From HdN1 sp052035295 (GTDB taxonomy: Bacteria > Pseudomonadota > Gammaproteobacteria > Pseudomonadales > Ketobacteraceae), in NCBI GenBank assembly GCA_052035295.1, contig JBPOHS010000075.1, positions 35,279 to 99,278 on the forward strand: a DNA stretch of 64,000 bases, given 5' to 3'. Positions 1 through 9,015 of this stretch are shown one piece after another (the first letter of the stretch is position 1; each line of letters starts with the position of its first letter). Under the pieces are notes generated by a model, which had not been told where the DNA came from, did not search any database, and worked only from the letters and a program-made list of their open reading frames with translations. The position numbers were made by a program, and so were the translations under genes.

Positions 1-623
1 CTGCAACCCTGGTTCCGCTGGTGCTGGATGGCGACGGTTTGAAATCTTCACGCGAGAAACTCACCATCCCTGACGAACCCACTTTCGAATTACAGCTTGA
101 TGAGCACCAGCAACCGAAAGTTCGCATGCTGCAGGCAAAAGGCGCGATTGATCGTGCCCAGCAGGAGTCCGTTGCGGCCGTCGACGCTGATGCCGGTAGT
201 CCGCAGACGCAGCAACCCGCCACCGAAAACAATCCGTCGATGGAAAGTCACACAAGCGACGCGCAGGTGAATGAAAACCAGTCGATGGAAGATGTCATCC
301 AGAAGCTGTCCCGTCCGGGGACAGAGACCTTGAATGAACCGGCGACAAAAATGCCCGTAACGACCGAGCCAGTGGCACTGGGCGGTGACGTGGCCGACTC
401 CTGGACCATCCAGATGGGAGCCTTCAAGGATCGCGGTAACGCCGAGCGAACGGTCGCAACGCTTGTGGGCAAAGGTTATCGCGCCTATTTGGGTACGCAA
501 ACGCCTGGCGTCTATCGGGTGCTGGTGGGGCCGGAGATCCGGCGTGACCGTGCCGAGCAGTTGCGTGACCGTGTCGCTGCTGATACGGGAACTCGCGGCG
601 TCGTCGTGCGCTACCTGCCGTAA
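1..623 (+). CDS. dedD: DedD-like SPOR-domain cell-division protein, 5' end cut by window
   Basis: The reading frame is open from the first bases of the window, so the N-terminus (normally a short cytoplasmic tail and one membrane helix) lies outside it. The visible part starts with a hydrophobic stretch ending LVPLVLDGDG, as at the end of a DedD membrane segment. A long low-complexity Gln/Glu/Pro-rich linker follows. The last 75 or so residues form a SPOR domain (begins DSWTIQMGAF, ends VVVRYLP), which binds denuded peptidoglycan at the septum. It sits directly upstream of cvpA-purF, the usual dedD position in gammaproteobacteria. Another SPOR protein cannot be excluded, but the context fits DedD well. 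Confidence 0.85.
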   Translation, partial: ATLVPLVLDGDGLKSSREKLTIPDEPTFELQLDEHQQPKVRMLQAKGAIDRAQQESVAAVDADAGSPQTQQPATENNPSMESHTSDAQVNENQSMEDVIQKLSRPGTETLNEPATKMPVTTEPVALGGDVADSWTIQMGAFKDRGNAERTVATLVGKGYRAYLGTQTPGVYRVLVGPEIRRDRAEQLRDRVAADTGTRGVVVRYLP

Positions 624-647
624 TGGCTGACCAGACACGACAACGCG

Positions 648-676
648 TAGGCAGTTGGCGATAAATTTGATAGAAT
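648..676 (+). promoter_or_regulatory. candidate sigma70 promoter for cvpA-purF
   Basis: The -35-like hexamer TAGGCA (648-653) and the -10-like hexamer TAGAAT (671-676) are separated by 17 bases in the gap between dedD and cvpA. The fit is good but was judged by eye only. Confidence 0.45.
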
Positions 677-731
677 TCAGCGCTCCAGATCTGGCCCTTC
701 CTTACCGATTCCTGACAATGACTCCCGGACA

Positions 732-1229
732 ATGAACAGCGCCGACTACGTAATTATTGGCATTGTAGGCATATCGGTATTCCTCGGCTTGCGCAGGGGG
801 TTTGTCACCGAGGCATTTTCACTCGCTGCCTGGGTGGCGGCTTTCGTGATCGCCAAACTGTTTTGCAATTCACTGGCCCTGCTGGCTGGCAGCCTGGTGA
901 ATCCGCCGTCGCTACGGGTGCCGATCGCCTTTGTTGTGTTGTTCATTGCCACCCTGATTGTGGGGGGGCTGATCCAGCGCTTGCTGCGGGAGTTGGTCAA
1001 CGTGACCGGCCTGTCGGCGACCGACCGCGCACTCGGCATGGCCTTCGGTGCCCTGCGGGGCGCGCTGATCGTGATTGTGACATTGGGGGTGCTTTCCCGT
1101 ACCACCGAGATGCCCAAGGATCCGTGGTGGCGCAAATCCATTTTGATTCCAGAGTTGATGCAATTCGAAGCCTGGTCAACCCAGGTGGGTAAGGATGCCT
1201 GGCAACAGCTCAGTAAGATGACTTCCTGA
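732..1229 (+). CDS. cvpA: CvpA family inner-membrane protein
   Basis: This 165-residue protein has four hydrophobic segments (about residues 5-22, 28-48, 58-82 and 98-120) and a short polar C-terminus, the usual CvpA build. The family was named for colicin V production in Escherichia coli and is linked to envelope integrity; its biochemical role is not settled. It begins at ATG with only a weak Shine-Dalgarno sequence (CGGA). It lies 32 bases upstream of purF, so the two are probably co-transcribed, as in most gammaproteobacteria. Confidence 0.9.
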   Translation: MNSADYVIIGIVGISVFLGLRRGFVTEAFSLAAWVAAFVIAKLFCNSLALLAGSLVNPPSLRVPIAFVVLFIATLIVGGLIQRLLRELVNVTGLSATDRALGMAFGALRGALIVIVTLGVLSRTTEMPKDPWWRKSILIPELMQFEAWSTQVGKDAWQQLSKMTS

Positions 1230-1261
1230 TTGTTCAAGTTACGAACCCCGAGGTTTTTTCC

Positions 1262-2782
1262 ATGTGTGGAATTGTAGGTATTGTCGGTAAAAGCAACGTA
1301 AACCAGCTGATTTACGACACGCTCACCGTCTTGCAGCACCGGGGCCAGGATGCGGCCGGTATCGTCACCTGCGACGACAAAAAACTGTTCCTGCGCAAGG
1401 ATAACGGCATGGTGCGCGACGTGTTTCGCGCCCGACATATGCATCGCCTGGTAGGCAACATGGGCATTGGCCACGTGCGTTACCCGACGGCAGGTTCTTC
1501 CAGTTCCGCCGAGGCGCAACCGTTTTACGTGAATTCGCCTTATGGCATTACGCTGGCGCATAACGGCAACCTCACCAATACCGAAGAAATCGGTGAAGAC
1601 CTTTTCAAGGAAGATCTTCGCCACATCAACACCAACAGCGACTCCGAAGTGTTGTTGAATGCATTTGCGCACGAGCTGCAGCGTCTGGGCAAACTGGTTG
1701 CCACCGAAGACGATGTATTCACCGCCGTCGCTGAAGTACACAAACGCTGCCGCGGCGCATACGCGGTCGTCGCCATGATCACCGGCTATGGCATCGTGGG
1801 TTTCCGCGATCCGTTCGGTATTCGCCCCCTCTGCTTTGGGGAACGCGAATCCGAACGCGGTGTCGAGTACATGATTGCCTCCGAGAGCGTTGCGTTGCAG
1901 GCGATGGGTTTCACGCTCATTCGCGACGTCGAGCCCGGTGAAGCGGTCTACATTAACAAGGACGGGCAGCTCTTCACTCGTCAGTGCAGCCATCACCCCC
2001 TGTTTACCCCGTGCATTTTCGAGTACGTTTATCTGGCGCGTCCGGATTCGATCATGGACGGTATTTCGGTGTACAAGGCGCGTTTGCGCATGGGTGAAAA
2101 GCTGGCTGAGAAAATCAAGCGCATCTGGCCGGACCATGACATTGACGTCATCATGCCGATTCCGGACACCAGCCGAACCGCGGCGTTACAACTGGCCAAC
2201 TCGCTGGGGGTCAAATACCGTGAAGGTTTCATCAAGAACCGATACATCGGTCGCACCTTCATCATGCCCGGGCAGAGTCAGCGCAAGAAATCCGTCCGCC
2301 AGAAACTCAATCCGATCGAACTCGAATTCCACAACAAGAACGTGTTGTTGGTTGACGACTCAATCGTACGTGGCACGACGTGTAACCAGATCATCAATAT
2401 GGCTCGCGAAGCCGGTGCCAAGCGCGTCTATTTCGCGTCGGCGTCACCCGCTGTACGTTTCCCCAACGTTTATGGCATCGACATGCCGGCAGCGGATGAG
2501 CTGATCGCTTCTGGCCGTACCGAGGAAGAAGTCGAAAAACTGATTGGTGCTGATCGTCTGATCTATCAGGATCTCGATGACCTGATTGCGTGCGCGCGCG
2601 GTGGTAATCCGCGCATCAGTCATTTCGATTGTTCGGTTTTCGATGGCAAATATGTCACGGGCGATATTGATGCCGCGTATCTCAAACGGCTGGAAGATCG
2701 TCGCAACGATTCTGCCAAGCGCAAGAAATCCAAAGAAGGCATGTCGGAAGACGACATTATCGACCTTTACAACGAAGAGTGA
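1262..2782 (+). CDS. purF: amidophosphoribosyltransferase
   Basis: PurF catalyses the first committed step of purine synthesis: PRPP plus glutamine gives 5-phosphoribosylamine. The protein starts MCGIVGIVG, so removal of Met1 exposes Cys2, the nucleophile of the class II glutamine amidotransferase domain, and no propeptide is present. The C-terminal phosphoribosyltransferase domain carries the PRPP loop VLLVDDSIVRGTTC near residues 361-374. At 506 residues it matches the E. coli-type enzyme. GAGG lies upstream of the ATG. It is followed 9 bases later by metZ, an arrangement familiar from pseudomonads. Confidence 0.98.
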   Translation: MCGIVGIVGKSNVNQLIYDTLTVLQHRGQDAAGIVTCDDKKLFLRKDNGMVRDVFRARHMHRLVGNMGIGHVRYPTAGSSSSAEAQPFYVNSPYGITLAHNGNLTNTEEIGEDLFKEDLRHINTNSDSEVLLNAFAHELQRLGKLVATEDDVFTAVAEVHKRCRGAYAVVAMITGYGIVGFRDPFGIRPLCFGERESERGVEYMIASESVALQAMGFTLIRDVEPGEAVYINKDGQLFTRQCSHHPLFTPCIFEYVYLARPDSIMDGISVYKARLRMGEKLAEKIKRIWPDHDIDVIMPIPDTSRTAALQLANSLGVKYREGFIKNRYIGRTFIMPGQSQRKKSVRQKLNPIELEFHNKNVLLVDDSIVRGTTCNQIINMAREAGAKRVYFASASPAVRFPNVYGIDMPAADELIASGRTEEEVEKLIGADRLIYQDLDDLIACARGGNPRISHFDCSVFDGKYVTGDIDAAYLKRLEDRRNDSAKRKKSKEGMSEDDIIDLYNEE

Positions 2783-2791
2783 GGCTTGACG

Positions 2792-3988
2792 ATGGAATGG
2801 GACGATCTGGGGGAGCTTGGGGTTGAAACCAAGGCCATTCGTACCGGTCAACTGCGTACTGAATTCGGCGCGCACTCCGAAGCGATATTCGCCACGTCGA
2901 GCTTTGTTTTTGACAGTGCAGAACAAGCTGCGGCCCGTTTCTCGGGGGCTGAACCGGGCTTTATCTATTCCCGTTTTTCCAATCCGACGGTAGCAGCGTT
3001 TGAAACCCGGCTTGCCGCCATGGAGGGTGCCGAGCGCTGCGTCGCGACCGCGTCCGGCATGAGCGCGATCATGGCGGTGATGCAGGCACTGTTACAAAGC
3101 GGCGATGAAGTCGTTTCGTCCCGCAGCATTTTCGGCACGACCAACGTTCTGTTCGAGAAATACCTGCGCAAGTTCGGCATCACGACGACTTTTGTCTCGC
3201 TCACGGATCCCGAGCAGTGGAAGGCCGCCGTTACGCCAAGAACGCGTATCCTTTTTCTCGAAACCCCCTCCAACCCCTTGTCCGAAGTGGCTGATATCCC
3301 GCGTCTGGCAGAAATTGCCCATGAAGCCGGGGCATTGTTGGTTGTTGATAACTGCTTCTGTACGCCCGCCCTGCAGCGCCCGTTGGCGCTGGGCGCGGAT
3401 CTCATCGTACATTCCGCCACCAAGTTTCTCGACGGGCAGGGCCGGTGCATTGGCGGGGCTGTCTGTGGTCCTTCCAAGCTGATGGAAGAAGTCTACGGCT
3501 ATCTGCGCACGGCGGGGCCCACCATGAGCCCATTCAACGCCTGGGTATTTCTCAAGGGGCTGGAAACCTTGACCTTGCGCATGCAGGCACATTCCGCCAG
3601 TGCGCTGCGTTTGGCCGATTGGCTGGAACAACAGGCGGGCATCGACAAGGTACATTACGCAGGGCTTCCTACTCACCCGCAACACCTGCTGGCGCGACAA
3701 CAGCAGGATGCGTTCGGTGGAGTTTTGTCCTTCGAAGTGTCTGGTGGCAAGGAAGAAGCCTGGCGCTTCATCAACGCGACACGCCTCTTTTCTATCACGG
3801 CCAACCTGGGGGACACCAAGTCGACGATTACCCATCCGGCGACCACCACGCACGGCAGGCTGAGCCCCGAAGATCGGGAGCGGGCCGGCATCAAGGACAA
3901 TCTCATCCGCATTGCCGTGGGCCTCGAAGCCGTCGACGACCTCAAACGTGATCTCCAGCGGGCGCTGCTCGCCATCAGGAACGGATAA
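2792..3988 (+). CDS. metZ: O-succinylhomoserine sulfhydrylase
   Basis: This PLP enzyme of the Cys/Met metabolism family makes homocysteine directly from O-succinylhomoserine and sulfide. The motif HSATKFLDGQG contains Lys211, the expected PLP-binding lysine. ATG 2792 was preferred over an upstream in-frame TTG (2786) because GAGG at 2781-2784 is correctly spaced for the ATG only. The product is 398 residues, typical for MetZ. Position after purF and the word-level sequence point to MetZ rather than MetB or MetY, but substrate choice is inferred. With metH and cysI elsewhere in the window it makes a direct sulfhydrylation route to methionine plausible. Confidence 0.92.
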   Translation: MEWDDLGELGVETKAIRTGQLRTEFGAHSEAIFATSSFVFDSAEQAAARFSGAEPGFIYSRFSNPTVAAFETRLAAMEGAERCVATASGMSAIMAVMQALLQSGDEVVSSRSIFGTTNVLFEKYLRKFGITTTFVSLTDPEQWKAAVTPRTRILFLETPSNPLSEVADIPRLAEIAHEAGALLVVDNCFCTPALQRPLALGADLIVHSATKFLDGQGRCIGGAVCGPSKLMEEVYGYLRTAGPTMSPFNAWVFLKGLETLTLRMQAHSASALRLADWLEQQAGIDKVHYAGLPTHPQHLLARQQQDAFGGVLSFEVSGGKEEAWRFINATRLFSITANLGDTKSTITHPATTTHGRLSPEDRERAGIKDNLIRIAVGLEAVDDLKRDLQRALLAIRNG

Positions 3989-4059
3989 TCCCGACCCGGC
4001 CCCGGTGAAATTCCTTGTGCTATTCTGGATGGTTAAAGGAATTCTCCGAGGTCTCAGTT

Positions 4060-4992
4060 GTGAAAGCAGACGCCATCAGTCGAGTCATTCAGCAGGTCAA
4101 CTCGGTCGTTCTGGGAAAGCCTCGCGAGGTCAAACTGTCGGTTGCCTGCCTGCTGGCCAAAGGGCACCTGCTTATCGAAGATTTGCCGGGCATGGGCAAG
4201 ACGACATTGGCCAATGCCCTGGCAAAATCGGTGGGACTGAGTTTTCAGCGGGTCCAATTCACCAGTGACCTGATGCCCTCGGACATATTGGGCGTCAGCA
4301 TCTACCGGCAAGACCTGCAGGCGTTTGAGTTCAAGCCCGGTCCGTTGTTTACACATCTTCTCCTTGCCGACGAGATCAATCGCACCACTCCCAAGACCCA
4401 AAGTGCCTTGCTGGAAGCCATGGAAGAGTGGCAGGTCAGCGTGGAAGGGGAGACGCGCTCCTTACCATCCCCGTTTTTCGTCATTGCCACGCAGAACCCG
4501 TTCAACCAGATGGGCACCTTTCCGTTGCCGGAATCACAAATGGACCGGTTTCTGATGTGCATCAGTCTGGGATATCCCGATCCTGCCGTGGAGCGCCGCT
4601 TGCTCAAGGGGGATGATCAGCGGACGATATTGTCGGCGTTATCGGCAGCGACGCATCGTGAACAGCTGGAACAGTTGCAGGCCCATGTTGTCGAGGTGAA
4701 GCTGTCCGATGCAGTCATTGATTATGTGCAGAAGCTGGTGCACGCAACGCGCCATCATCCGCGTGTTGAGTGTGGGTTGTCACCGCGCGGGGCGATTGCT
4801 CTGGTCCGCGCAGCACAAGCCTGGGCACTGGTCGAAAATCGTGATTACGTGATTCCCGACGATGTCCAGGCGGTATTCGTGGCCGTGGCGGCCCATCGCC
4901 TCAGTTGTCCCTCCGATCAAGGAGGGCACCGGGAAGGCCGTGTCATTGCGCAGGAAATTCTGGATAAAACCGATATCCTCGGGCGGCGCTGA
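4060..4992 (+). CDS. MoxR-family AAA+ ATPase
   Basis: MoxR ATPases act as chaperones that assemble or activate partner proteins, often those encoded beside a DUF58 protein. Walker A (GMGKTT) is near residues 44-49, and an ADEINR Walker B lies about 60 residues further on. The AAA_lid region at the C-terminus is present. GTG 4060 was chosen because GAGG sits 8 bases upstream; the longer frame from a TTG at 4015 lacks this. At 310 residues it is a normal MoxR. The next gene starts one base after its stop, so MoxR, DUF58 and the transglutaminase form a tight unit. The specific substrate is unknown. Confidence 0.93.
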   Translation: MKADAISRVIQQVNSVVLGKPREVKLSVACLLAKGHLLIEDLPGMGKTTLANALAKSVGLSFQRVQFTSDLMPSDILGVSIYRQDLQAFEFKPGPLFTHLLLADEINRTTPKTQSALLEAMEEWQVSVEGETRSLPSPFFVIATQNPFNQMGTFPLPESQMDRFLMCISLGYPDPAVERRLLKGDDQRTILSALSAATHREQLEQLQAHVVEVKLSDAVIDYVQKLVHATRHHPRVECGLSPRGAIALVRAAQAWALVENRDYVIPDDVQAVFVAVAAHRLSCPSDQGGHREGRVIAQEILDKTDILGRR

Positions 4993-4993
4993 T

Positions 4994-5947
4994 ATGGCGA
5001 TGCGTGACTGGCTTCGTCACCGTTGGCAAGTTTGGCTGGAACGCCGTCTGCCGCGCCTCAAGCATATCCAGCTGACGCAGCGGAATACGTTCATTTTTCC
5101 CGGTGAGGAGGGCCTGGCATTCCTCGCGGTGGTACTGCTGGTGTTTATTGGCGGAATCAACTACGAAAACAGTTTGATGCTGGGCACGTCTTTCATGTTG
5201 GCCTCCCTGTTCCTGGTCACCATTGTTGCCACCTTTCTCAATCTCTCCGGGATACAGTTATCCTGCCCGCGCGCGGACGCTGCGCACGTGGGCGAACTGG
5301 CGTTCGTGGAGTTGTCGCTGGATGCCGCCAAGGGTTCGCGTTATGGTGTGGTGATCCGGCTGGGCGATTTCAGGGCGACAGTAGCCGTCGAGCCGGGCAC
5401 GCCGGTCAGTGTCAAGGTGCCTTTCGTTGCATTGCGGCGCGGTAAGGGATACCCCCCACGCATACTGCTCGAAAGTCGCTATCCGTTCGGCTTTGTGCGC
5501 GCCTGGACCTGGTTGTCGCTGGACCAGTTTGCGATCATTTTTCCGAAACCCTTGCCATGCGAATTACTGGCAGAGGGGGAAAGTGATCACGGCAAGAAGC
5601 AAACCATCAAACGCCATGAAGAGGAGGAGTATGCCGGTGTTCGTGAATATCGCGCCGGTGATTCCCTGAAAGCCGTGCACTGGAAGCAGCTGGCCAAGAG
5701 CGGGTCGCTCTATACGAAAGTGCGTGAAGGCAGCACGGCAACAACTTCGATGTTGAACTTGCACAGCGTTCCCGGCCCCGGTCTGGAAGCCCGGCTGGGG
5801 CAGCTCGCCTACTGGGTCGATGAATTGACCCGCAAGCAGATTCCGTTCGGTTTGGCACTTCCATCGGCCAGCCTCGCGGTCGGCAACGGGCCGCAGCACT
5901 GGTCCAGGGCCATGCATCTGCTCGCACTCTACGGCATGGGTGATTGA
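4994..5947 (+). CDS. DUF58 domain membrane protein
   Basis: The 317-residue product has two close membrane helices in its first 90 residues, then a soluble region containing the DUF58 signature (GVREYRAGD followed by AVHWKQLAKSG). DUF58 proteins regularly pair with MoxR ATPases and TgpA-type transglutaminases; the molecular function is not established. ATG 4994 follows the moxR stop by one base, and a second ATG at 5000 is possible. The longer frame from 4862 would overlap moxR by 130 bases and was rejected. Its stop overlaps the start region of the transglutaminase gene. Confidence 0.9.
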   Translation: MAMRDWLRHRWQVWLERRLPRLKHIQLTQRNTFIFPGEEGLAFLAVVLLVFIGGINYENSLMLGTSFMLASLFLVTIVATFLNLSGIQLSCPRADAAHVGELAFVELSLDAAKGSRYGVVIRLGDFRATVAVEPGTPVSVKVPFVALRRGKGYPPRILLESRYPFGFVRAWTWLSLDQFAIIFPKPLPCELLAEGESDHGKKQTIKRHEEEEYAGVREYRAGDSLKAVHWKQLAKSGSLYTKVREGSTATTSMLNLHSVPGPGLEARLGQLAYWVDELTRKQIPFGLALPSASLAVGNGPQHWSRAMHLLALYGMGD

Positions 5948-5949
5948 AC

Positions 5950-8022
5950 GTGCTTGCTAAACGCACTTTCGCCTTCAGCACGCCGCCCCGGCCCGAAAGC
6001 CAGTCGTCGCCCGACGACATCGTTTATGCCATGCCTCGGGCAAGCTTGCTGGGGTTGCTGGTCACCATGGTGGCCTGTTTCCTGCCTCATGCGCCGCGTT
6101 TGCCGGTGTGGATGTGGCTGGTGGCCAGTGTCTGTATTGCCTACCGCCTGTTGGTACTGGCGCAGCGATTGAGCTTTCCCGGAACGCTCTTCAAACTGAC
6201 GCTCGCGATATCCGTAACCTGGTTACTGGTGCGCGAATACGGCACCCTGATGGCACCGGATGGCGGGGTTGCCTTTCTGCTGCTGGGTTATTTCCTCAAA
6301 ATGCTGGAAATGCATTATCGGCGCGATGCGATGGTGCTCATGCTGCTTTCGTTTTTTGTCATTCCCATGCAGTTTCTCTATGAAACCGATTTCCTGGGAA
6401 CGCTGTGGGTGCTCTTGTGCTTTGTGCTGATCCTGGCCACGCTGGTCAGTTTTCATCAGCAGAGTGAATCCGTGTTCCATCCGCGCGCGTTTGCGGTGGG
6501 GGCGCGTTTGTTGGGATTCGCGATTCCCCTGACGGTGCTGCTGTTTTTGTTCTTTCCACGTATTCCCCCGTTCTGGCATTTGCCCTCGACCAAGCCGGCC
6601 CAAACCATTGGCCTCAGTGAGCAAATGGATCTGCAGAATCTGGGCGAGCTGTTCAAAACGGGTAACGTCGCTTTCCGGGCGGAGTTCCTATCCAAAAATC
6701 CGGATCGCAGCCAACTCTACTGGCGTGGCGTCGTCATGGAGCGTTTTGACGGGGTATCCTGGTCAGTGCGTGAAGCAAGACAAAATGTACCGCTGCCTTC
6801 GTCATCCGATTTTGACGCCGTGGACTATCGGATCTATCTCGAACCCACCCGCCAACGTTATCTGTTCTTCCTGTCACCATTGGCCTATATGCGTGGCGTT
6901 ACCGGCGAGCGTCATGAAAACGATTCGGTCAGGACGGCACAACCGTTGACGACACAACAGGTCTATCAGGCCGGCATGGGCCGGGATACTGGTATGTTGC
7001 GTTACTCATCGGCGCAAAATATAGAGGACAACCTGTTGCTGCCACCCGAGGCGGCGCCTCGAACGCGTGAGCAGGCCCGACGTTTGTTTGATAACGCCGG
7101 CCGTGATACGCCAAGATTCATAGAAGCCATTCAACAATGGATATTTACCGAAAATTTTTCCTACACCTTGTCCCCGCCACCAACGAGTGGACAAGTCGTC
7201 GATGATTTTTTGTTTCGCACCCGGGCAGGATACTGCAGTCATTATGCCAGTGCCGTTGCCGTGATGCTGCGGGCCGTGGGGATTCCTGCGCGTGTGGTTG
7301 GCGGTTATCAGGGCGGCGAATATCAGGACGCCGGAAACTACTGGATCATTCATCAGTATGATGCGCACGCCTGGGTCGAATACTTTGATGATGAGGCAGG
7401 CTGGTCCAGGCTCGATCCGACTGCAGCCATTTCACCGTTCCGTATCGAGCGAGGCATGGAACGGATGAGTGCACTCGAAGCGGGCGCCTTCTTCGAGTCC
7501 TACGCGGTCAACCAGTGGCCAGTGTTCCGTCAGATCAGGCGTGGAATCGACTACCTCAATTACCAGTGGATTGTGAATGTCGTGGGCTACCAGCAACAGG
7601 ACAGGGATGGATTGCTCACTTCCTGGTTCGGTGGAACCGATATGAAAAACTGGTTGCCCGGGTTGGCCGGCGGGAGCGTGACGCTGTTGGTTGTGTTCTG
7701 GTTGTACATGCTATGGCGTGAACGGCCACGCCCATTGCATCCACTCGATGCGGCCATGCTCAAGGTGGTTAAGCGTGTGGCGGTACGTTTTCGCCCCCGT
7801 CGGGACGGCGAGACCATTGGGGCGTACTGTCAGGACTATGCCCATGGTGGGGGGCCGGACAGCGCCGAGTTGCTTGCGCTCTGTGATCAGTATCACCGTC
7901 TGCGTTATCGTCACGAAATTGCGGCACCGGCCAAAGTTGTCGCCAAGACAGACCGGCACAGGAATGATAGACTGCGGAGCGCGCTCGCTGCGTTCCGGCG
8001 CCGGGCAAGTCACTTCCAATAA
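5950..8022 (+). CDS. tgpA: TgpA-like membrane transglutaminase (DUF3488, transglutaminase, DUF4129)
   Basis: The protein begins with about five membrane helices (DUF3488 region, roughly residues 20-200). A transglutaminase core follows, with Cys429 in RAGYCSHY, the His in YDAHAWVEYF and the Asp in RLDPTAA forming the expected triad. Another helix and a DUF4129-like cytoplasmic tail close it. P. aeruginosa TgpA, the characterised relative, is a periplasmic transglutaminase required for viability. Starts are ambiguous: TTG 5944, GTG 5950 and ATG 6031 are all in frame; GTG 5950 has GGG/TGA-rich sequence at suitable distance. About 690 residues from GTG. Confidence 0.88.
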   Translation: MLAKRTFAFSTPPRPESQSSPDDIVYAMPRASLLGLLVTMVACFLPHAPRLPVWMWLVASVCIAYRLLVLAQRLSFPGTLFKLTLAISVTWLLVREYGTLMAPDGGVAFLLLGYFLKMLEMHYRRDAMVLMLLSFFVIPMQFLYETDFLGTLWVLLCFVLILATLVSFHQQSESVFHPRAFAVGARLLGFAIPLTVLLFLFFPRIPPFWHLPSTKPAQTIGLSEQMDLQNLGELFKTGNVAFRAEFLSKNPDRSQLYWRGVVMERFDGVSWSVREARQNVPLPSSSDFDAVDYRIYLEPTRQRYLFFLSPLAYMRGVTGERHENDSVRTAQPLTTQQVYQAGMGRDTGMLRYSSAQNIEDNLLLPPEAAPRTREQARRLFDNAGRDTPRFIEAIQQWIFTENFSYTLSPPPTSGQVVDDFLFRTRAGYCSHYASAVAVMLRAVGIPARVVGGYQGGEYQDAGNYWIIHQYDAHAWVEYFDDEAGWSRLDPTAAISPFRIERGMERMSALEAGAFFESYAVNQWPVFRQIRRGIDYLNYQWIVNVVGYQQQDRDGLLTSWFGGTDMKNWLPGLAGGSVTLLVVFWLYMLWRERPRPLHPLDAAMLKVVKRVAVRFRPRRDGETIGAYCQDYAHGGGPDSAELLALCDQYHRLRYRHEIAAPAKVVAKTDRHRNDRLRSALAAFRRRASHFQ

Positions 8023-8053
8023 GAATTATCAGACTTAGAGCAGGCAGTTACCA

Positions 8054-9013
8054 ATGAGGCGATGGCAGAAACCACTGGTACTTTCAGTCGTGTTGGCGAT
8101 TGCCCTCTATTTCGTCGGAATGGTCACGACCGATTTCCATGCGACTCGCACGGCCGTTGCCCGCATGGATTGGATGGCCTGGGCCGCGGTCATTGCTTTG
8201 TCCTTGCTGAATTACCTGCTCCGTTTCGTGCGTTGGACGACCTATATCCGTCACTTCAGTCACGTGCGTATACCGACCGGCCGGCATTCCCTGTATTACC
8301 TCTCGGGATTTGCGCTTTCCACCACGCCTGGCAAGGCAGGTGAAGCGATCCGCTCACTCTATCTGCATCCGCACGGCGTCGGTTACCACCAGAGTATCAG
8401 TGCGTTGTTCGTGGAACGGCTGCTCGATATGCTCGCAATCACGTTGTTGGCTGTGCTGGCGTGTATTTACTTCCCACAGTATCAATGGGTCGCGTTGTTG
8501 ACGTCCGTTATCGCCTTTGGCGGATTGATTGTCGTCCATCAAAAATGGGCGATCGATTGGCTGGAGCGCCAGGCCGAGCGAATGGGCGCGGCACGAAAAC
8601 TCGTCAAACACCTGGCCATCATGTTGCGATCCGCCTTGATGCTCATGCGCTCCCGCCAGTTGGTCGGTGGGCTGGTCCTGGGTGTCATTGCCTGGGGCGG
8701 AGAGGGCATCGGACTCTACCTTATCCTGAAGGCCATGGGCGCCCATGTCGATCTGTGGCTGGCTGTCAGCATTTATGGCATTGCCGTGCTGGTAGGGGCC
8801 GTCTCATTTCTCCCGGGCGGCTTGGGGGGAACCGAAGCCGCCATGACCCTGCTGCTCATGGCTTCTGGCGTCGATAAATCCACCGCCCTGGCCGCTACCC
8901 TGGTCTGCCGTGTGGCGACCTTGTGGTTCGCGGTCGCTCTCGGTCTCATCGCCATGAGTATCAATGCACTCAATCCCATCAAGCCTATCCCACAAGAACA
9001 ATCGTTGGCCTGA
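8054..9013 (+). CDS. LPG-synthase TM-like / UPF0104 membrane protein, candidate lipid-linked sugar flippase
   Basis: The 319-residue protein is almost entirely hydrophobic, with roughly eight helices. It carries family marks of the lysylphosphatidylglycerol synthase transmembrane domain (PF03706): GKAGEAIR near 94-101, ERLLDMLA near 121-128 and FLPGGLGGTEAAM near 252-264. It lacks the aminoacyl-transfer domain of MprF, so it is not a lysyl-PG synthase. It starts 31 bases after tgpA and ends 2 bases before the HAD-UbiA gene, so it is very likely co-transcribed with the arabinose-type cassette. Moving the polyprenyl-phosphate sugar across the membrane is a reasonable guess from context, not shown by sequence. 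Confidence 0.85.
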   Translation: MRRWQKPLVLSVVLAIALYFVGMVTTDFHATRTAVARMDWMAWAAVIALSLLNYLLRFVRWTTYIRHFSHVRIPTGRHSLYYLSGFALSTTPGKAGEAIRSLYLHPHGVGYHQSISALFVERLLDMLAITLLAVLACIYFPQYQWVALLTSVIAFGGLIVVHQKWAIDWLERQAERMGAARKLVKHLAIMLRSALMLMRSRQLVGGLVLGVIAWGGEGIGLYLILKAMGAHVDLWLAVSIYGIAVLVGAVSFLPGGLGGTEAAMTLLLMASGVDKSTALAATLVCRVATLWFAVALGLIAMSINALNPIKPIPQEQSLA

Positions 9014-9015
9014 CA

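Noticed and set aside
746..2137. 463-codon open frame opposite purF and cvpA
   Set aside because: In-register antisense shadow over purF; both sense genes are certain, and no start signal or recognisable protein is seen.
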